Shown here: one piece after another, positions 35,239 to 46,981 of the stretch | Position numbering within the stretch: the first letter of the stretch is position 1 | Layout of the letters: every line of letters begins with the position of its first letter | Origin: Massilia aquatica | GTDB taxonomy: Bacteria > Pseudomonadota > Gammaproteobacteria > Burkholderiales > Burkholderiaceae_D | Assembly: GCF_011682045.1 (NCBI RefSeq) | Contig: NZ_VVIW01000001.1 | Coordinates: forward strand, 1 to 64,000 | Direction: 5' to 3' | DNA length: 64,000 nt | The notes under the pieces: generated by a model | Database searches by the model: none | What the model was told of the DNA's origin: nothing | What the model saw: only the letters and a program-made list of their open reading frames with translations | Made by a program: the position numbers and the translations under genes

Positions 35239-36264
35239 TCAGCCGGACGTGCCTTCGACGGTCCCGCCATCTACGTCAAATACCGCGGACAGGCTCGGCG
35301 CAGCAAGGCTGCGCTCGAACCACTGTTCAAGCTGCGCCTGCGAAGCCTGGCCGATACGCTCCGCCACCGGCTCCGGCAGCTTGCCGAAGCGCCCGTGCAA
35401 CACACTGCCCAACGCCCTGCGTAGCGCGATTGCCTGCCCCTCCTCGATGCCTTCGGCCTTGCCTTCTGCGCAGCCCTTTTGAAAGCCGAGGTGCTGCATC
35501 TGCTCGGCCCAGGTTAACGCTGACAGGTCCATGTCCATGTCCATGTCACTCTCCTCTACACTATCCAGGTTAAACAATTGCGTATCGGCCGCTTTACGCG
35601 CCAGCAGCGATTTCCACCACGCCCAGACCGAGGTCCGCAGGCTGGTCAGGGGCGTTGTCCTGAACCAGGTTTTCAGCGCCGGCACATGTGTCGTTAAGAC
35701 ATCGAGGAACTGCGAAAGTTCAATCCGGAACAGCAGCGCCAGCAAATCGTCATTCGCGTCCAGTTCCGCCCGGTCCAGGCGCCGCTGGTCGATCAGCGCG
35801 TAGCGTTGCGATGGCTGCAAGGCCGCCAGCTCGGCGGGGCACTCCATCAGCAACTCGGTCAGATCCTTGGGGGCGTTCCAGGGCGTGGTGCCGTTGTAGA
35901 ACACCAGCGGCAGCACTGGCGGCAACAGTAATCCTGGTGGCAACTGATGGCGCTTGACCAGGTCCTGGCACAGCAAGCCGACGTAGGTCTGCATGCGCAG
36001 CGCCATGCAGCGGTCCACGCCCGACTGGAATTCGAGCAGGATGACCACGTCGAGGACGTGATCGCCGAGCCGGACGCGCCAGACCACATCACCCTGGCGT
36101 GCCGACGGCCGCTCGCTCACGTAGTCCGCATTGACCCGTTCGAAGGCCGACAGGGCAACCCCGTCAAGCAGCTTGAAGGGAGTAAAGCCGGTGATCAGTT
36201 CGCGCACCATTTCCGGGTGGGCAAACAGCGCGCGGTATCCAAGGTCGTGTTGTTGGGCAGGCAT
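35239..36264 (-). CDS. Rpn-family PD-(D/E)xK nuclease with DUF4351 tail
   Basis: This 341-residue protein of the recombination-promoting nuclease / YhgA-like family begins with DLGYRALFAHPEMVRELI; the nuclease core shows RQGDVVWRV and ILLEFQSG, the expected D and E-x-Q positions, and LPLVFYNGTTPW. The C-terminus (LGSVLHGRFGKLPEPVAERIGQASQAQLEQWFERSLAA) is a DUF4351-type helical segment. Such genes are spread by horizontal transfer and were once called transposases. The GKAEGIEEGQA stretch is typical of the family. Confidence 0.82.
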   Translation of the reverse strand: MPAQQHDLGYRALFAHPEMVRELITGFTPFKLLDGVALSAFERVNADYVSERPSARQGDVVWRVRLGDHVLDVVILLEFQSGVDRCMALRMQTYVGLLCQDLVKRHQLPPGLLLPPVLPLVFYNGTTPWNAPKDLTELLMECPAELAALQPSQRYALIDQRRLDRAELDANDDLLALLFRIELSQFLDVLTTHVPALKTWFRTTPLTSLRTSVWAWWKSLLARKAADTQLFNLDSVEESDMDMDMDLSALTWAEQMQHLGFQKGCAEGKAEGIEEGQAIALRRALGSVLHGRFGKLPEPVAERIGQASQAQLEQWFERSLAAPSLSAVFDVDGGTVEGTSG

Positions 36265-36360
36265 GGGGCATTGTAGCGAGCGAGCCTGCCCAGGCTTTGC
36301 GCTGCATCAGTCGTGCGCAGGGCGTGCCGTCAAGCCGCCGCTGCGCGATCTGTGCCAGTG

Positions 36361-36957
36361 CTAAACGCCTGCTGGCGCCGGCATCCGGACAAACTGCAAG
36401 CGCGTCGCCACCTCGTCGCGCCCGATGCGCTCGACCGGCGCGGCCTGGTCCCTGTAACGCAAGGTCAGCCGGCCGGGGCCGCCATCGAGCCAGCCCATCA
36501 GCGCTTCGTCGGACGCGCTGTTGCCGTCGATTTCGAGCGTCGCCATCAGTTGCGCCACGTCGCGGTCGTCGACCTGCGCGATCTTGCCCGCACTCTCGAC
36601 GATCAGCTCGCCGTTTTCGGTCATCCATGCGCGCGCGATCGACGCCACCGGCTCGCCCGTGTGCAGCACCAGCCCCTGGGCTGGATCGGTGCGCGCGATG
36701 TACGGCGTCGCTTCCAGGTTGACGAACACGCGCTGTGGTCCGTTCTGGAAAAACCAGCAGCCGCGCTCATCAGACAGGTAATTGCGGTTGATAAAACCCA
36801 GCAGCGCCACCTGCACCACCTTGTCGCCCGGCAGGTTCAGATGCTGCGCGCGCTCGTCGCGCATGCGCCAGTTGCCGCGCGCGTCGAGCGCCAGCCAGCC
36901 GTAGCAATGCGGCACGTCCGGCCATTTGGCCATCGCTTTTTTTACAATATCATCCAT
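36361..36957 (-). CDS. Conserved betaproteobacterial protein, perhaps DUF2944-type
   Basis: This 198-residue soluble protein begins MDDIVKKAMAKWPDVPHCYGWLALDARGNWRM and contains GFINRNYLSDERGCWFFQNGPQRVFVNLE. It is conserved by pattern in Burkholderiales next to a YheT hydrolase. The DUF number is from memory and uncertain. The ATG overlaps the end of the hydrolase gene by eight bases, so they are co-transcribed. Function unknown. Confidence 0.6.
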   Translation of the reverse strand: MDDIVKKAMAKWPDVPHCYGWLALDARGNWRMRDERAQHLNLPGDKVVQVALLGFINRNYLSDERGCWFFQNGPQRVFVNLEATPYIARTDPAQGLVLHTGEPVASIARAWMTENGELIVESAGKIAQVDDRDVAQLMATLEIDGNSASDEALMGWLDGGPGRLTLRYRDQAAPVERIGRDEVATRLQFVRMPAPAGV

Positions 36958-37960
36958 GGGCGGCAGCTTCGCATAGTTCGTCCGCGTCTGGCGCGCGCGT
37001 CGCATCGCGCGTCGACGTTGCCGCATCAAAAAATCCCAGGATGCGGCGCGGCAGCCAGTCCAGCCGTCCCGGCGGATTGCCCACCGCAAAGCCGACATGC
37101 CCGCCATGCTCCGGATACTCCAGGGTCACCGCGTGCGAAGCGCTGGCCGGCAGATACCTGCTCGGCAAAAACGGATCGTTGCGCGCATTGAGCACCAGGG
37201 TCGGCACGGTGATATCGCCCAGCACATGTTTGGCGCTGGCGCGGTTCCAATAATCGTCGGTATCGCGGTAGCCGTGCAGCGGCGCGGTGACCACGTTATC
37301 AAAAGCGTACAGGTCGCGCGCGTTCATCAGCGCGTCGCGCTTGAACAGGCCCGGAAACTGCTCCAGCTTGGCCAGGCACTTGGGCTTGAGCGTCTTGAGA
37401 AACATGCGCGTGTAGACCATGTTCACGCCCGAGGAGAGCGCCTCGCCGCCGCGCGCCAGGTCGAGCGGGGCCGATACCGCCACCGCCGCATCGACAATCC
37501 CGGCCCGGGATTGCGATTCGCCCAGCCAGCGCAGCAGCGCGTTGCCGCCGAGCGAGACGCCAGCCGCGTACAGCCTGCCTTGCGCGCGCGCGCGCAAACG
37601 CCGCACGATCCAGTCGACCTCGTTCGCGTCGCCCGAGTGATAAAAGCGCGGCGCCCGGTTCGGCTCGCCCGAGCAGCCGCGGAAATGCGGCACCGCGCCC
37701 GACCAGCCGCGCGCGCTTACGGCCGCCATCAGGGCGCGCGCGTAGTGGCTGGCGGACGAGCCTTCCAGCCCATGGAACAGGACCACCAGCGGTTGGCCCG
37801 GCTCCCCATCGACAAAATCGACATCGACGAAGTCGCCGTCCGGCGCTTCCCAGCGTTCGCGCCGGAATGCCACCGCCGGCCTGGCGATGGCCACGGCCGG
37901 ATACATGGTTTGCAGGTGCCCGCCGGGCAGCCACAGCGGTGCTGTATACAGTGTCGGCAA
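36950..37960 (-). CDS. YheT-like alpha/beta hydrolase
   Basis: This 336-residue hydrolase shows LVVLFHGLEGSSASHYARAL, the nucleophile elbow GVSLGGN, the acid in LNARNDPFLP and the His in EHGGHVGF, all present in order. Family members are esterase-like with unclear substrate. There is no ATG in the right place: TTG 37960 (reading LPTLYTAPLWLPGGHLQT) is the most likely start, only seven bases after the preceding gene. Operon order on the minus strand: SnoaL-like gene, this gene, the 36957 gene. Confidence 0.8.
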   Translation of the reverse strand: MPTLYTAPLWLPGGHLQTMYPAVAIARPAVAFRRERWEAPDGDFVDVDFVDGEPGQPLVVLFHGLEGSSASHYARALMAAVSARGWSGAVPHFRGCSGEPNRAPRFYHSGDANEVDWIVRRLRARAQGRLYAAGVSLGGNALLRWLGESQSRAGIVDAAVAVSAPLDLARGGEALSSGVNMVYTRMFLKTLKPKCLAKLEQFPGLFKRDALMNARDLYAFDNVVTAPLHGYRDTDDYWNRASAKHVLGDITVPTLVLNARNDPFLPSRYLPASASHAVTLEYPEHGGHVGFAVGNPPGRLDWLPRRILGFFDAATSTRDATRAPDADELCEAAAHG

Positions 37961-37967
37961 AATGGAA

Positions 37968-38393
37968 TCAGTGCAGGCTGGAACTCGGATGCTCGTGCGC
38001 CGGCACCGCGCCGGGCGCGACCGACACATGGTGCAGCACGATGCGCCAGCCCTGCGGCGTCTTGATATACACGTTGGTGGCGATCAGGTGCGCCGGCTCG
38101 CCGCCGCTCGAGCTCACGCCTTCGATGACGGTATGCACCGAACTCATCAAATTGTGGGTCTCGTGCAGCTGCGACGGCCGGATCTGCAAGCCGCCCCGTT
38201 CCAGGATCGCTTCCCACGAAGCCTGGATCGCCGCATGCCCGTGCAGGCGCGGCCCGCCCGGGTGGATGCAGACGATTTCCTCGTCGTCGGCCCACAGCAG
38301 CATCAGCGCGTCGATGTCCCCGCGGTTGAGCGCTTCATAGAACGCGGCTTCGACCTCGGCCGCGCTACCGTTGAGTTGTTTGACTCGTTTCAT
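37968..38393 (-). CDS. SnoaL/NTF2-like protein (DUF4440-type)
   Basis: This 141-residue single-domain protein: AEVEAAFYEALNRGDIDALMLLWADDEEIVCIHPGGPRLHGHAAIQASWEAIL fits the cone-shaped NTF2-like fold of DUF4440/SnoaL-3 proteins; WRIVLHHVSVAPG forms the last strands. The ligand is unknown. It is the upstream neighbour of the YheT-like hydrolase, probably in the same operon. Confidence 0.75.
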   Translation of the reverse strand: MKRVKQLNGSAAEVEAAFYEALNRGDIDALMLLWADDEEIVCIHPGGPRLHGHAAIQASWEAILERGGLQIRPSQLHETHNLMSSVHTVIEGVSSSGGEPAHLIATNVYIKTPQGWRIVLHHVSVAPGAVPAHEHPSSSLH

Positions 38394-38440
38394 GCGCCCT
38401 CGGCAAAGTAGGGGAAGGGGATTGCTGGGAAGCGGACTGC

Positions 38441-38635
38441 TTAGTGATGCGCCATCACCGTACCCGGTTTCAGGCGGTACTCGGTGCCGCAGTACGGACA
38501 CTTGGCCAGGCCGTCATGGCCGAAGTCGAGGAAGACGCGCGGATGGGACGACCACAGCGTCATCGCCGGGTTCGGGCAATGGGCCGGCAAGTCTTTGTCG
38601 CCGAGTTCAACCGCTGGCGTTTTCGTGGCGTTCAT
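38441..38635 (-). CDS. Zinc-finger (CHCC-type) small protein
   Basis: This 64-residue protein has Cys26 (PAHCPNP), His36 (SSHPRVFLD) and the CPYCGTEY pair as Zn ligands, the pattern of the zf-CHCC family related to the respiratory complex I accessory subunit NDUFS6. The ATG at 38635 is preferred over 38653. Function in bacteria is unknown. Confidence 0.78.
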   Translation of the reverse strand: MNATKTPAVELGDKDLPAHCPNPAMTLWSSHPRVFLDFGHDGLAKCPYCGTEYRLKPGTVMAHH

Positions 38636-38847
38636 GGATTCTCCGTCAGGCATGCAAAACCTCGATTTTAGCGGATTCGGGCAATTAGCCGAAATGATCG
38701 GTAAAATAGTCTCACCCCATTACGGCCGCGTTCGCTTCTTTCCCTATGAAAACAGGCATGCCGGCGCTCACACTGATTGCGCTTCATGCCACACTGCATT
38801 GTTTCATTTGCACCACCCGCCCGGCCCTGTTGTGGCAAGAAAACCAC

Positions 38848-39615
38848 ATGAATGACGTGACTCCGCCCCCGGCCGCCTTGCGTCCTCCCGATGAAGACCA
38901 GGCCATCTGGCGCGAAGCCTTCAAGACCGGCCTGCCGACCCTGTTCGGCATCGGCGCCTGGGGCCTGGTGGTGGGCATCGCCATGGTCAAGAGTGGCCTG
39001 ACCGTGCCGCAAGCGCTGGGCATGACCCTGATCGTCTTCGGCGGCTCGGCCCAGCTCGCCTCTCTCCCGCTGATCGTGGCCGACGCTCCCATCTGGGTGG
39101 TATTCGCCACCGCGCTGGTGGTCAATTTACGTTTTGTCATCTTTTCCGCTTTGCTGGCGCCGCACTTTGCCCATCTGCCGTGGCAAAAGCGCTTTTTGCT
39201 CGGCTATACGGCGGGCGACCTGACCGTGGCACTGTTCCTGCAACGTTTTCCAAGCGAAGAGCCGGCCCTGGGCAAGGTGTCGTATCTGAAGGGCTTGCTT
39301 TACCCTAATTGGGTATCCTGGCAAGTCGGTTCGATCGCCGGCGTGTTCCTCGGCAGCGCGGTGCCGACCGAATGGGGCCTGGGCTTTGCCGGCACCCTGG
39401 CGATCCTGTGCATCATGATTCCCCTGACGATTAACCGCGCCGCCCTGTGCGGCGTGCTGGTCGCCGGCGCCACCGCCGTGCTGGCCTACGAATTGCCGTA
39501 CAAGCTGGGTTTACTCGCTGCGGTGCTGCTCGGCATGCTGACCGCCATGGCGGTCCAGGCGCTCAACGAAAAGCGCGAAAAGCGCCGCGCCGCCAAGGGA
39601 GAGCCACGTGTCTGA
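38848..39615 (+). CDS. azlC: AzlC-family branched-chain amino acid exporter, large subunit
   Basis: This 255-residue inner-membrane protein has several hydrophobic helices. Conserved segments include LPTLFGIGAWGLVVGIAMVKSGL, FGGSAQLASL and NLRFVIFSALLAPHF, typical of AzlC/YgaZ. With AzlD it exports branched-chain amino acids or analogues. The ATG at 38848 follows AAGAAAACC. It overlaps azlD by eight bases. Confidence 0.88.
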   Translation: MNDVTPPPAALRPPDEDQAIWREAFKTGLPTLFGIGAWGLVVGIAMVKSGLTVPQALGMTLIVFGGSAQLASLPLIVADAPIWVVFATALVVNLRFVIFSALLAPHFAHLPWQKRFLLGYTAGDLTVALFLQRFPSEEPALGKVSYLKGLLYPNWVSWQVGSIAGVFLGSAVPTEWGLGFAGTLAILCIMIPLTINRAALCGVLVAGATAVLAYELPYKLGLLAAVLLGMLTAMAVQALNEKREKRRAAKGEPRV

Positions 39616-39937
39616 CGTCGAAATCTGGATCACCATCATTGCCCTGGCCTTTGCCACCGCCGCCACGCGCAGCTCGTTCTGGCTGATCGGCCACCACATC
39701 ACCATTCCCAAGAAAGTCCAGGAAATGCTGCGCTTCGCCCCGGCCTGCGCGCTGGCGGCCATCATCGCGCCTGACCTGGTGCTGGGCAATACCGGGCAAC
39801 TGCAACTGGGCCTGGACAACTACAAATTCATCGCTGGTATTGCCGCGACGGGTTATTACCTGCTGAGAAGAAATATGCTTGAAACCATCATTTTCGGCAT
39901 GCTGTTCTTTACGGTCCTGCGTATCTGGTTACAGTAG
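39608..39937 (+). CDS. azlD: AzlD-family transporter small subunit
   Basis: This 109-residue membrane protein has about four helices ([24 protein letters not shown] at the start). It is the usual partner of AzlC, with a GTG start overlapping the azlC end. The [24 protein letters not shown] segment is characteristic. Confidence 0.87.
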   Translation: MSDVEIWITIIALAFATAATRSSFWLIGHHITIPKKVQEMLRFAPACALAAIIAPDLVLGNTGQLQLGLDNYKFIAGIAATGYYLLRRNMLETIIFGMLFFTVLRIWLQ

Positions 39938-39999
39938 GGTTTTCGGGCTGGGCTTGCGGTAAAATAGCGTTCTTTCATCATTTGACTCGTGGATCGCCA

Positions 40000-41205
40000 A
40001 TGCACGCTGTTCTGAACTTCACCCGTTTGCAAGACCTGATCGACCAGCACGCCCTGCAGGGCAAGCGCGTGTTCATCCGCGCCGACCTCAACGTGCCGCA
40101 GGACGACGCCGGCAACATTACCGAAGATACCCGCATCCGCGCCTCGGTGCCGGCGATCGCCGCCGCCATCAAGGCCGGCGCCGCCGTCATGGTCACCTCG
40201 CACCTGGGCCGTCCGACCGAAGGCGAATTCAAGCCCGAAGACAGCCTGGCGCCGGTCGCCGCGCGCCTGTCCGAACTGCTCGGCCAGCCGGTTGAACTCA
40301 AGCAGAACTGGGTCGATGGTGTCGACGTGGCTCCGGGCCAGGTCGTGCTGCTGGAAAACTGCCGCGTCAACAAGGGTGAAAAGAAGAATGCCGATGAACT
40401 GGCCCAGAAAATGGCCAAGCTGTGCGATATCTACGTGAATGATGCCTTCGGCACCGCCCACCGCGCCGAAGCGACCACCCACGGCATCGCCAAGTTCGCC
40501 CAAGTGGTGTGCGCCGGTCCGCTGCTGGCCGCCGAACTCGACGCACTGGGCAAGGCGCTGGGCGCACCCAACCGTCCGCTGCTGGCCATCGTGGCCGGTT
40601 CCAAGGTCTCGTCCAAGCTGTCGATTCTGAAAGCCCTGGCCGACAAGGTCGACAACCTGATCGTCGGCGGCGGCATCGCCAACACCTTCATGAAAGCCGT
40701 CGGCCTGAACATCGGCAAGTCGCTGGTCGAAGCCGACCTCGTCACCGAAGCGAAAGCCATCATCGACATGATGGCCGCGCGCGGCGCCCAGGTGCCGATT
40801 CCGGTCGACGTGGTGTGCGCCAAGGAATTCTCGCCAACGGCGCTTGCCACCGTCAAGGACGTGGCCGACGTGCAGGATGACGACATGATTTTGGATATCG
40901 GCCCGAAAACCGCCGCCACCCTGGCCGCGCAGATCGCCAAGGCCGGCACCATCGTCTGGAACGGCCCGGTCGGGGTGTTCGAATTCGACCAGTTCGGCGA
41001 AGGCACCAAAACGCTGGCGCTGGCGATTGCCGACTCCAACGCGTTTTCCATCGCCGGCGGCGGCGACACCCTGGCCGCGATTGCAAAATACGCGATCAGC
41101 GATAAAATTGGCTATATCTCCACGGGCGGTGGCGCCTTCCTCGAATTCCTCGAAGGAAAAACCCTGCCGGCAGTCGAAATCCTGTTACAACGCAGTTCCC
41201 AGTAA
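40000..41205 (+). CDS. pgk: Phosphoglycerate kinase
   Basis: This 401-residue glycolytic enzyme transfers phosphate from 1,3-bisphosphoglycerate to ADP. Signature [11 protein letters not shown], substrate-binding SHLGRPT, and the nucleotide region GPVGVFEF with GGGDTLAAI are all present. The ATG at 40000 matches the family start. It is the first gene of a glycolysis cluster pgk-pyk-fba. Confidence 0.96.
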   Translation: MHAVLNFTRLQDLIDQHALQGKRVFIRADLNVPQDDAGNITEDTRIRASVPAIAAAIKAGAAVMVTSHLGRPTEGEFKPEDSLAPVAARLSELLGQPVELKQNWVDGVDVAPGQVVLLENCRVNKGEKKNADELAQKMAKLCDIYVNDAFGTAHRAEATTHGIAKFAQVVCAGPLLAAELDALGKALGAPNRPLLAIVAGSKVSSKLSILKALADKVDNLIVGGGIANTFMKAVGLNIGKSLVEADLVTEAKAIIDMMAARGAQVPIPVDVVCAKEFSPTALATVKDVADVQDDDMILDIGPKTAATLAAQIAKAGTIVWNGPVGVFEFDQFGEGTKTLALAIADSNAFSIAGGGDTLAAIAKYAISDKIGYISTGGGAFLEFLEGKTLPAVEILLQRSSQ

Positions 41206-41253
41206 GCCCACAGCGCAGCCTTCCCGGCTGCGCTTTCACTTCAAGGACTCTCT

Positions 41254-42702
<1,449 letters not shown>

Positions 42703-42858
42703 TGTAATCTGGCCGCGTCCCTCATGGGCGCGGCAAGCATCGAATTTGCGGCCGCGGCTGAATCACAGCCCCCGCCGCCGCCTGGAGGCGTTGCGCGCTA
42801 CCCGCGCGGTCTGCGCTCCCCTGGCGGCACACAGCTTTCTATTGTTTGGAGTATTACC

Positions 42859-43923
42859 ATGTCCCTCGTATCCATGCGTCAACTGCTGGACCATGCCGCC
42901 GAAAACGGTTATGGCCTGCCTGCGTTTAACGTCAACAACCTCGAACAGGTGCAGGCCATCATGGCTGCCGCCGACGCGGTCGGTTCCCCGGTCATCATGC
43001 AAGCGTCCGCGGGCGCGCGCAAGTATGCCGGCGAAGCCTTCCTGCGCCACCTGATCGACGCCGCCGTCGAAGCCTATCCGCACATTCCGGTCGTCATGCA
43101 CCAGGATCACGGCCAGTCGCCAGCGGTCTGCATGACCGCGATCCGCTCCGGCTTCACCTCGGTGATGATGGACGGCTCGCTCGAAGCCGACGGCAAGAGC
43201 GTCGCTTCCTACGAGTACAACGTCGATGTCTCGCGTGAAGTGGTCAAGTTCGCGCACTCGATCGGCGTGACCGTCGAAGCCGAACTGGGCGTGCTCGGTT
43301 CGCTCGAGACCATGAAGGGCGACAAGGAAGACGGCCATGGCGCCGACGGCCTGATGACCCGCGAGCAGCTGCTCACCGACGTGGCCCAGGCCGCCGACTT
43401 CGTGCAGCGCACCCAGTGCGATGCGCTGGCGATCGCCATCGGCACCTCGCATGGCGCCTACAAGTTCACGCGCAAGCCGACCGGCGACATCCTCGCCATC
43501 GACCGCATCAAGGAAATCCATGCGCGCATCCCGAACACCCACCTGGTGATGCACGGTTCCTCGTCGGTGCCGCAGGAATTGCTGGCGATCATCCGCGAAT
43601 TCGGCGGCGACATGAAAGAAACCTACGGCGTGCCGATTGAAGAAATCCAGGAAGGCATCCGTCACGGCGTTCGCAAGATCAACATCGACACCGATATCCG
43701 CCTGGCCATGACCGCCGCCGTGCGCAAGTACATGTTCGAGAACCCGTCCAAGTTCGACCCGCGCGACTTCCTCAAGCCGGCCCGCGAAGCGGCGACCGAG
43801 ATTTGCAAGGCGCGCTTCCTGGCGTTCGGCTGCGAAGGCCAGGCCGCCAAGATCAAGGTCATGACCATGGACCAGATGGCCGAGCGTTACAAAAAAGGCG
43901 AGCTGGCACAGATCGTGAAGTAA
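42859..43923 (+). CDS. fba: Fructose-bisphosphate aldolase, class II
   Basis: This 354-residue Zn aldolase cleaves fructose 1,6-bisphosphate. The HQDHGQSP motif contains a Zn ligand and [12 protein letters not shown] the neighbouring helix; later GTSHGAYKF and HGSSSVPQE supply other ligands and substrate contacts. The ATG at 42859 ([13 protein letters not shown]) is the family start; the upstream in-frame Pro-rich stretch is non-coding. A hairpin terminator follows at 43960. Confidence 0.95.
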   Translation: MSLVSMRQLLDHAAENGYGLPAFNVNNLEQVQAIMAAADAVGSPVIMQASAGARKYAGEAFLRHLIDAAVEAYPHIPVVMHQDHGQSPAVCMTAIRSGFTSVMMDGSLEADGKSVASYEYNVDVSREVVKFAHSIGVTVEAELGVLGSLETMKGDKEDGHGADGLMTREQLLTDVAQAADFVQRTQCDALAIAIGTSHGAYKFTRKPTGDILAIDRIKEIHARIPNTHLVMHGSSSVPQELLAIIREFGGDMKETYGVPIEEIQEGIRHGVRKINIDTDIRLAMTAAVRKYMFENPSKFDPRDFLKPAREAATEICKARFLAFGCEGQAAKIKVMTMDQMAERYKKGELAQIVK

Positions 43924-43959
43924 ACAAGTAAACTGTAGGCTGAACACACGTAGTACCCG

Positions 43960-43987
43960 CACGCGCCTTTTGGGCGCGTGTGTTTTT
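43960..43987 (+). terminator. Rho-independent terminator after fba
   Basis: An 8-bp stem CACGCGCC/GGCGCGTG with a short loop is followed by TGTTTTT, ending the pgk-pyk-fba group. Confidence 0.85.
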
Positions 43988-44026
43988 GTCCTGTCACAAC
44001 TGCTGTTTTTTTGACCATCTTTCATC

Positions 44027-44386
44027 ATGTACACAGGCAGCTGCCTCTGCGGCGCGGTCCGCTACGACATCCACGGCGACGTTGACTACGCCAGCATCTG
44101 CTGGTGCACCATGTGCCAGAAGCAGCATGGCGCCGCCAACGGCCCCTACGTCAACGTGGCGTCAAGCGACCTGCGCATCGTCGCCGGACTCGATGCGATC
44201 ACGCGCTACGCGTCCTCGCCCGGTGTCGAGCGCGCGTTCTGCGGCGTGTGCGGATCGAACCTGACCTGGCAGATGATGGATCACAGCGACCGTATCGCCG
44301 TTACCCTCGGCACCTTCGACACGCCCTACGAAGGCCGGGTAACGCATGAATTGCACACCGAAAGCAAGCCGGGCTGGCTGCCCTAA
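44027..44386 (+). CDS. GFA/CENP-V family Zn protein
   Basis: This 119-residue protein has the GFA-domain cysteine pattern [17 protein letters not shown] and FCGVCGSNL, binding Zn. The family includes glutathione-dependent formaldehyde-activating enzymes, but many members have other or unknown roles, and no formaldehyde gene is near. It lies between a terminator and purC; the 17-base gap to purC suggests possible co-transcription. Confidence 0.85.
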   Translation: MYTGSCLCGAVRYDIHGDVDYASICWCTMCQKQHGAANGPYVNVASSDLRIVAGLDAITRYASSPGVERAFCGVCGSNLTWQMMDHSDRIAVTLGTFDTPYEGRVTHELHTESKPGWLP

Positions 44387-44403
44387 CCACCTCAAGGATT
44401 CAC

Positions 44404-45300
44404 ATGTCTGGCGTTCTCGAAACAAACCTGAAGTCCCTGCCGTTCCTGCACCGTGGGAAAGTACGCGACATTTACGCCGTCGGCGACGACAAACTGCTGG
44501 TCATCCAGACCGACCGCCTGTCCGCCTTCGACGTCATTTTGAATGAGCCGATCCCCGAAAAGGGCAAGATCCTGACGGCCATGTCCAATTTCTGGTTCGC
44601 CAAGTACAAGGACCTGATGCCCAACCACGATACCGGCATCGACCCGGTCTCGCTGGTCTCGCCTGAGGAACGCGCGCAGGTCGAAGGGCGCGCCATCGTG
44701 GTCAAGAAAATGACCCCGCTGGGCATCGAAGCGATCGTGCGCGGCTATCTGATCGGTTCCGGCTGGAAAGATTACCAGAAGACCGGCAAGGTCTGCGGCA
44801 TCGACCTGCCGGCTGGCCTGCAGGAAGCGCAAAAATTGCCGAGTGTGCTGTTTACGCCATCGACCAAGGCCCCGGCCGGCGCGCATGATGAAAATATTTC
44901 GTTCGAAGAAGCGCAGAAGATCGTCGGCGCCGACATCGCCACCCAGGTGCGCGACTATGCGATCACGCTCTACACCGCCGCCGCCGAATACGCGGCCACG
45001 CGCGGCATCATCATCGCCGACACCAAGTTCGAATTCGGCCTGGACCAGCACGGCACCGTGCACCTGATCGATGAAATCCTCACGCCCGACTCCTCGCGCT
45101 TCTGGCCGATGTCGAGCTACCAGGTCGGCATGTCGCCGCCGTCGTACGACAAGCAGTTCGTGCGCGACTACCTGGAAACCCTGACCGACTGGAACAAGGC
45201 CGCGCCAGCCCCGAGCGTGCCCGATGAGGTCATCGCCAACACCCGCGCCAAATACGTCGAAGCGCTTGAGCGCCTCACCGGCGACACCTTGAAGGCTTGA
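44404..45300 (+). CDS. purC: Phosphoribosylaminoimidazole-succinocarboxamide synthase
   Basis: This 298-residue SAICAR synthetase ligates aspartate to CAIR in purine synthesis. [12 protein letters not shown], the [10 protein letters not shown] segment and DTKFEFGLD are typical, with the long form usual for betaproteobacteria. It overlaps purE by one base (TGATG). Confidence 0.95.
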   Translation: MSGVLETNLKSLPFLHRGKVRDIYAVGDDKLLVIQTDRLSAFDVILNEPIPEKGKILTAMSNFWFAKYKDLMPNHDTGIDPVSLVSPEERAQVEGRAIVVKKMTPLGIEAIVRGYLIGSGWKDYQKTGKVCGIDLPAGLQEAQKLPSVLFTPSTKAPAGAHDENISFEEAQKIVGADIATQVRDYAITLYTAAAEYAATRGIIIADTKFEFGLDQHGTVHLIDEILTPDSSRFWPMSSYQVGMSPPSYDKQFVRDYLETLTDWNKAAPAPSVPDEVIANTRAKYVEALERLTGDTLKA

Positions 45301-45803
45301 TGATGAGCGCTACTGAAAACAAACCCGTGGTCGGCATCGTCATGGGTTCCTCGTCGGACTGGGAAGTCATGCAGCACGCCGTCAACATGCTCAAGGACTT
45401 CGGCGTGCCGTTCGAAGCCCAGGTCGTTTCGGCCCACCGCATGCCCGATGAAATGTTCGCCTACGCCGAAAGCGCCCGCGCGCGCGGCTTGCGCGCCATC
45501 ATCGCCGGCGCCGGCGGCGCCGCCCACTTGCCTGGCATGATCGCCGCCAAGACCATCGTGCCGGTGCTCGGCGTGCCGGTGCCGTCGCGCTATCTTTCGG
45601 GCAAGGATTCCTTGCTGTCCATCGTGCAGATGCCAAAGGGCATTCCGGTTGCCACCTTCGCCATCGGTGAAGCGGGCGCGGCCAACGCGGCGCTGGCCGC
45701 CGTTGCCATGCTGGCCTGCAGCGACGACGCCCTGGCCGCGCAGCTCGAACAATTCCGCGCGCGCCAGACAGCCGCCGCCAAGGCTTCGGTATTGCCGGTA
45801 TGA
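45300..45803 (+). CDS. purE: 5-(carboxyamino)imidazole ribonucleotide mutase
   Basis: This 167-residue mutase shifts the carboxyl group of N5-CAIR to give [22 protein letters not shown] and [14 protein letters not shown] are the class I signatures. Two adjacent ATGs (45300 and 45303) are possible starts. Coupled to purC and purK by stop/start overlaps. Confidence 0.95.
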   Translation: MMSATENKPVVGIVMGSSSDWEVMQHAVNMLKDFGVPFEAQVVSAHRMPDEMFAYAESARARGLRAIIAGAGGAAHLPGMIAAKTIVPVLGVPVPSRYLSGKDSLLSIVQMPKGIPVATFAIGEAGAANAALAAVAMLACSDDALAAQLEQFRARQTAAAKASVLPV

Positions 45804-46981
45804 CGCAACAGCATTTTCCATTTTTGCCACCGGCCCGGCTCGGCGTCATGGGCGGCGGCCAGCTCGGCCGCATGTTCGTGCACGCCGCCCAGGCCATGGG
45901 CTTCAAGGTGGCCGTGCTGGAAGCGGCGCCCGACAGTCCCGCCGGGCATGCCGCCGACAGCCTGATCGCGGCCGATTACAGCGACCCGCAGGCGCTGGCC
46001 CAGCTCGGGCAGTCGTGCGTGGCCGTGACCACCGAATTCGAAAACGTGCCGGCCGACAGCCTGCGCCTGCTGGCCAGCCACGCCTTTGTCGCTCCCGGCG
46101 CCGACTGCGTGGCGGTCGCCCAGGACCGCATCGCCGAAAAGCGTTTCCTGGCCGGCTGCGCGGCGCATTCCGGGGTTCCTCCGGCGCCGCACAAGACCAT
46201 CGCCACGCTGATGGATATCGACAGCATCGAGGATTTGCTGCTGCCGGGTATCCTGAAAACCGTGCGCATGGGCTACGACGGCAAGGGCCAGTCCGTGGTC
46301 CGCACTCGTGACGATGTACGCGCGGCATTCGATGCCATGGGCGGCGTCACTTGCCTGCTCGAAAAAATGCTGCCGCTGGCCTACGAAGTGTCGGTCCTGA
46401 CCGCGCGCGGTGCCGATGGCGAGTCGGTGGTCTACCCGATCGCCGAAAACGTGCACCGCGACGGCATCCTGTTCACCACCACCGTTCCCGGCCCGAACGT
46501 GTCGTTTGATAGCGCCGCCAGGGCGCAGCAGGCCGCCAGGGTCATCGTCGACCAGCTTGCCTACGTCGGCGTGCTGTGCATCGAATTTTTCGTGCTCACC
46601 GACGGCTCGCTGGTGGTCAACGAAATGGCGCCGCGTCCGCACAACAGCGGCCACTACACGATGGACGCCTGCGTCACCAGCCAGTTCGCGCAACAGGTGC
46701 GCGCCATGGCGCGCCTGCCGCTGGGCGATGTACGCCAGCATTCGCCGGCCGTCATGCTCAACCTGCTGGGCGACATCTGGTTTGCCGACGGTTCGGACAT
46801 CCCGGCCGAACCGGCCTGGGCCGAGCTGCTGGCGCTGCCCGGCGCCTGCCTGCACCTGTACGGCAAGGAAGATGCGCGGCGCGGCCGCAAGATGGGCCAC
46901 GTGACCTTCATCGCCCCGACCCTGGCGCAAGCGCAAAGCCAACTGGCCGCCGCCTGCGCCATTCTCGGGATCGCGGCATGA
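45800..46981 (+). CDS. purK: 5-(carboxyamino)imidazole ribonucleotide synthase
   Basis: This 393-residue ATP-grasp enzyme carboxylates AIR to N5-CAIR, the substrate of Pur[12 protein letters not shown] at the start, [27 protein letters not shown] and [14 protein letters not shown] are diagnostic. It overlaps purE by ATGA and the next gene by ATGA. Confidence 0.96.
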   Translation: MTQQHFPFLPPARLGVMGGGQLGRMFVHAAQAMGFKVAVLEAAPDSPAGHAADSLIAADYSDPQALAQLGQSCVAVTTEFENVPADSLRLLASHAFVAPGADCVAVAQDRIAEKRFLAGCAAHSGVPPAPHKTIATLMDIDSIEDLLLPGILKTVRMGYDGKGQSVVRTRDDVRAAFDAMGGVTCLLEKMLPLAYEVSVLTARGADGESVVYPIAENVHRDGILFTTTVPGPNVSFDSAARAQQAARVIVDQLAYVGVLCIEFFVLTDGSLVVNEMAPRPHNSGHYTMDACVTSQFAQQVRAMARLPLGDVRQHSPAVMLNLLGDIWFADGSDIPAEPAWAELLALPGACLHLYGKEDARRGRKMGHVTFIAPTLAQAQSQLAAACAILGIAA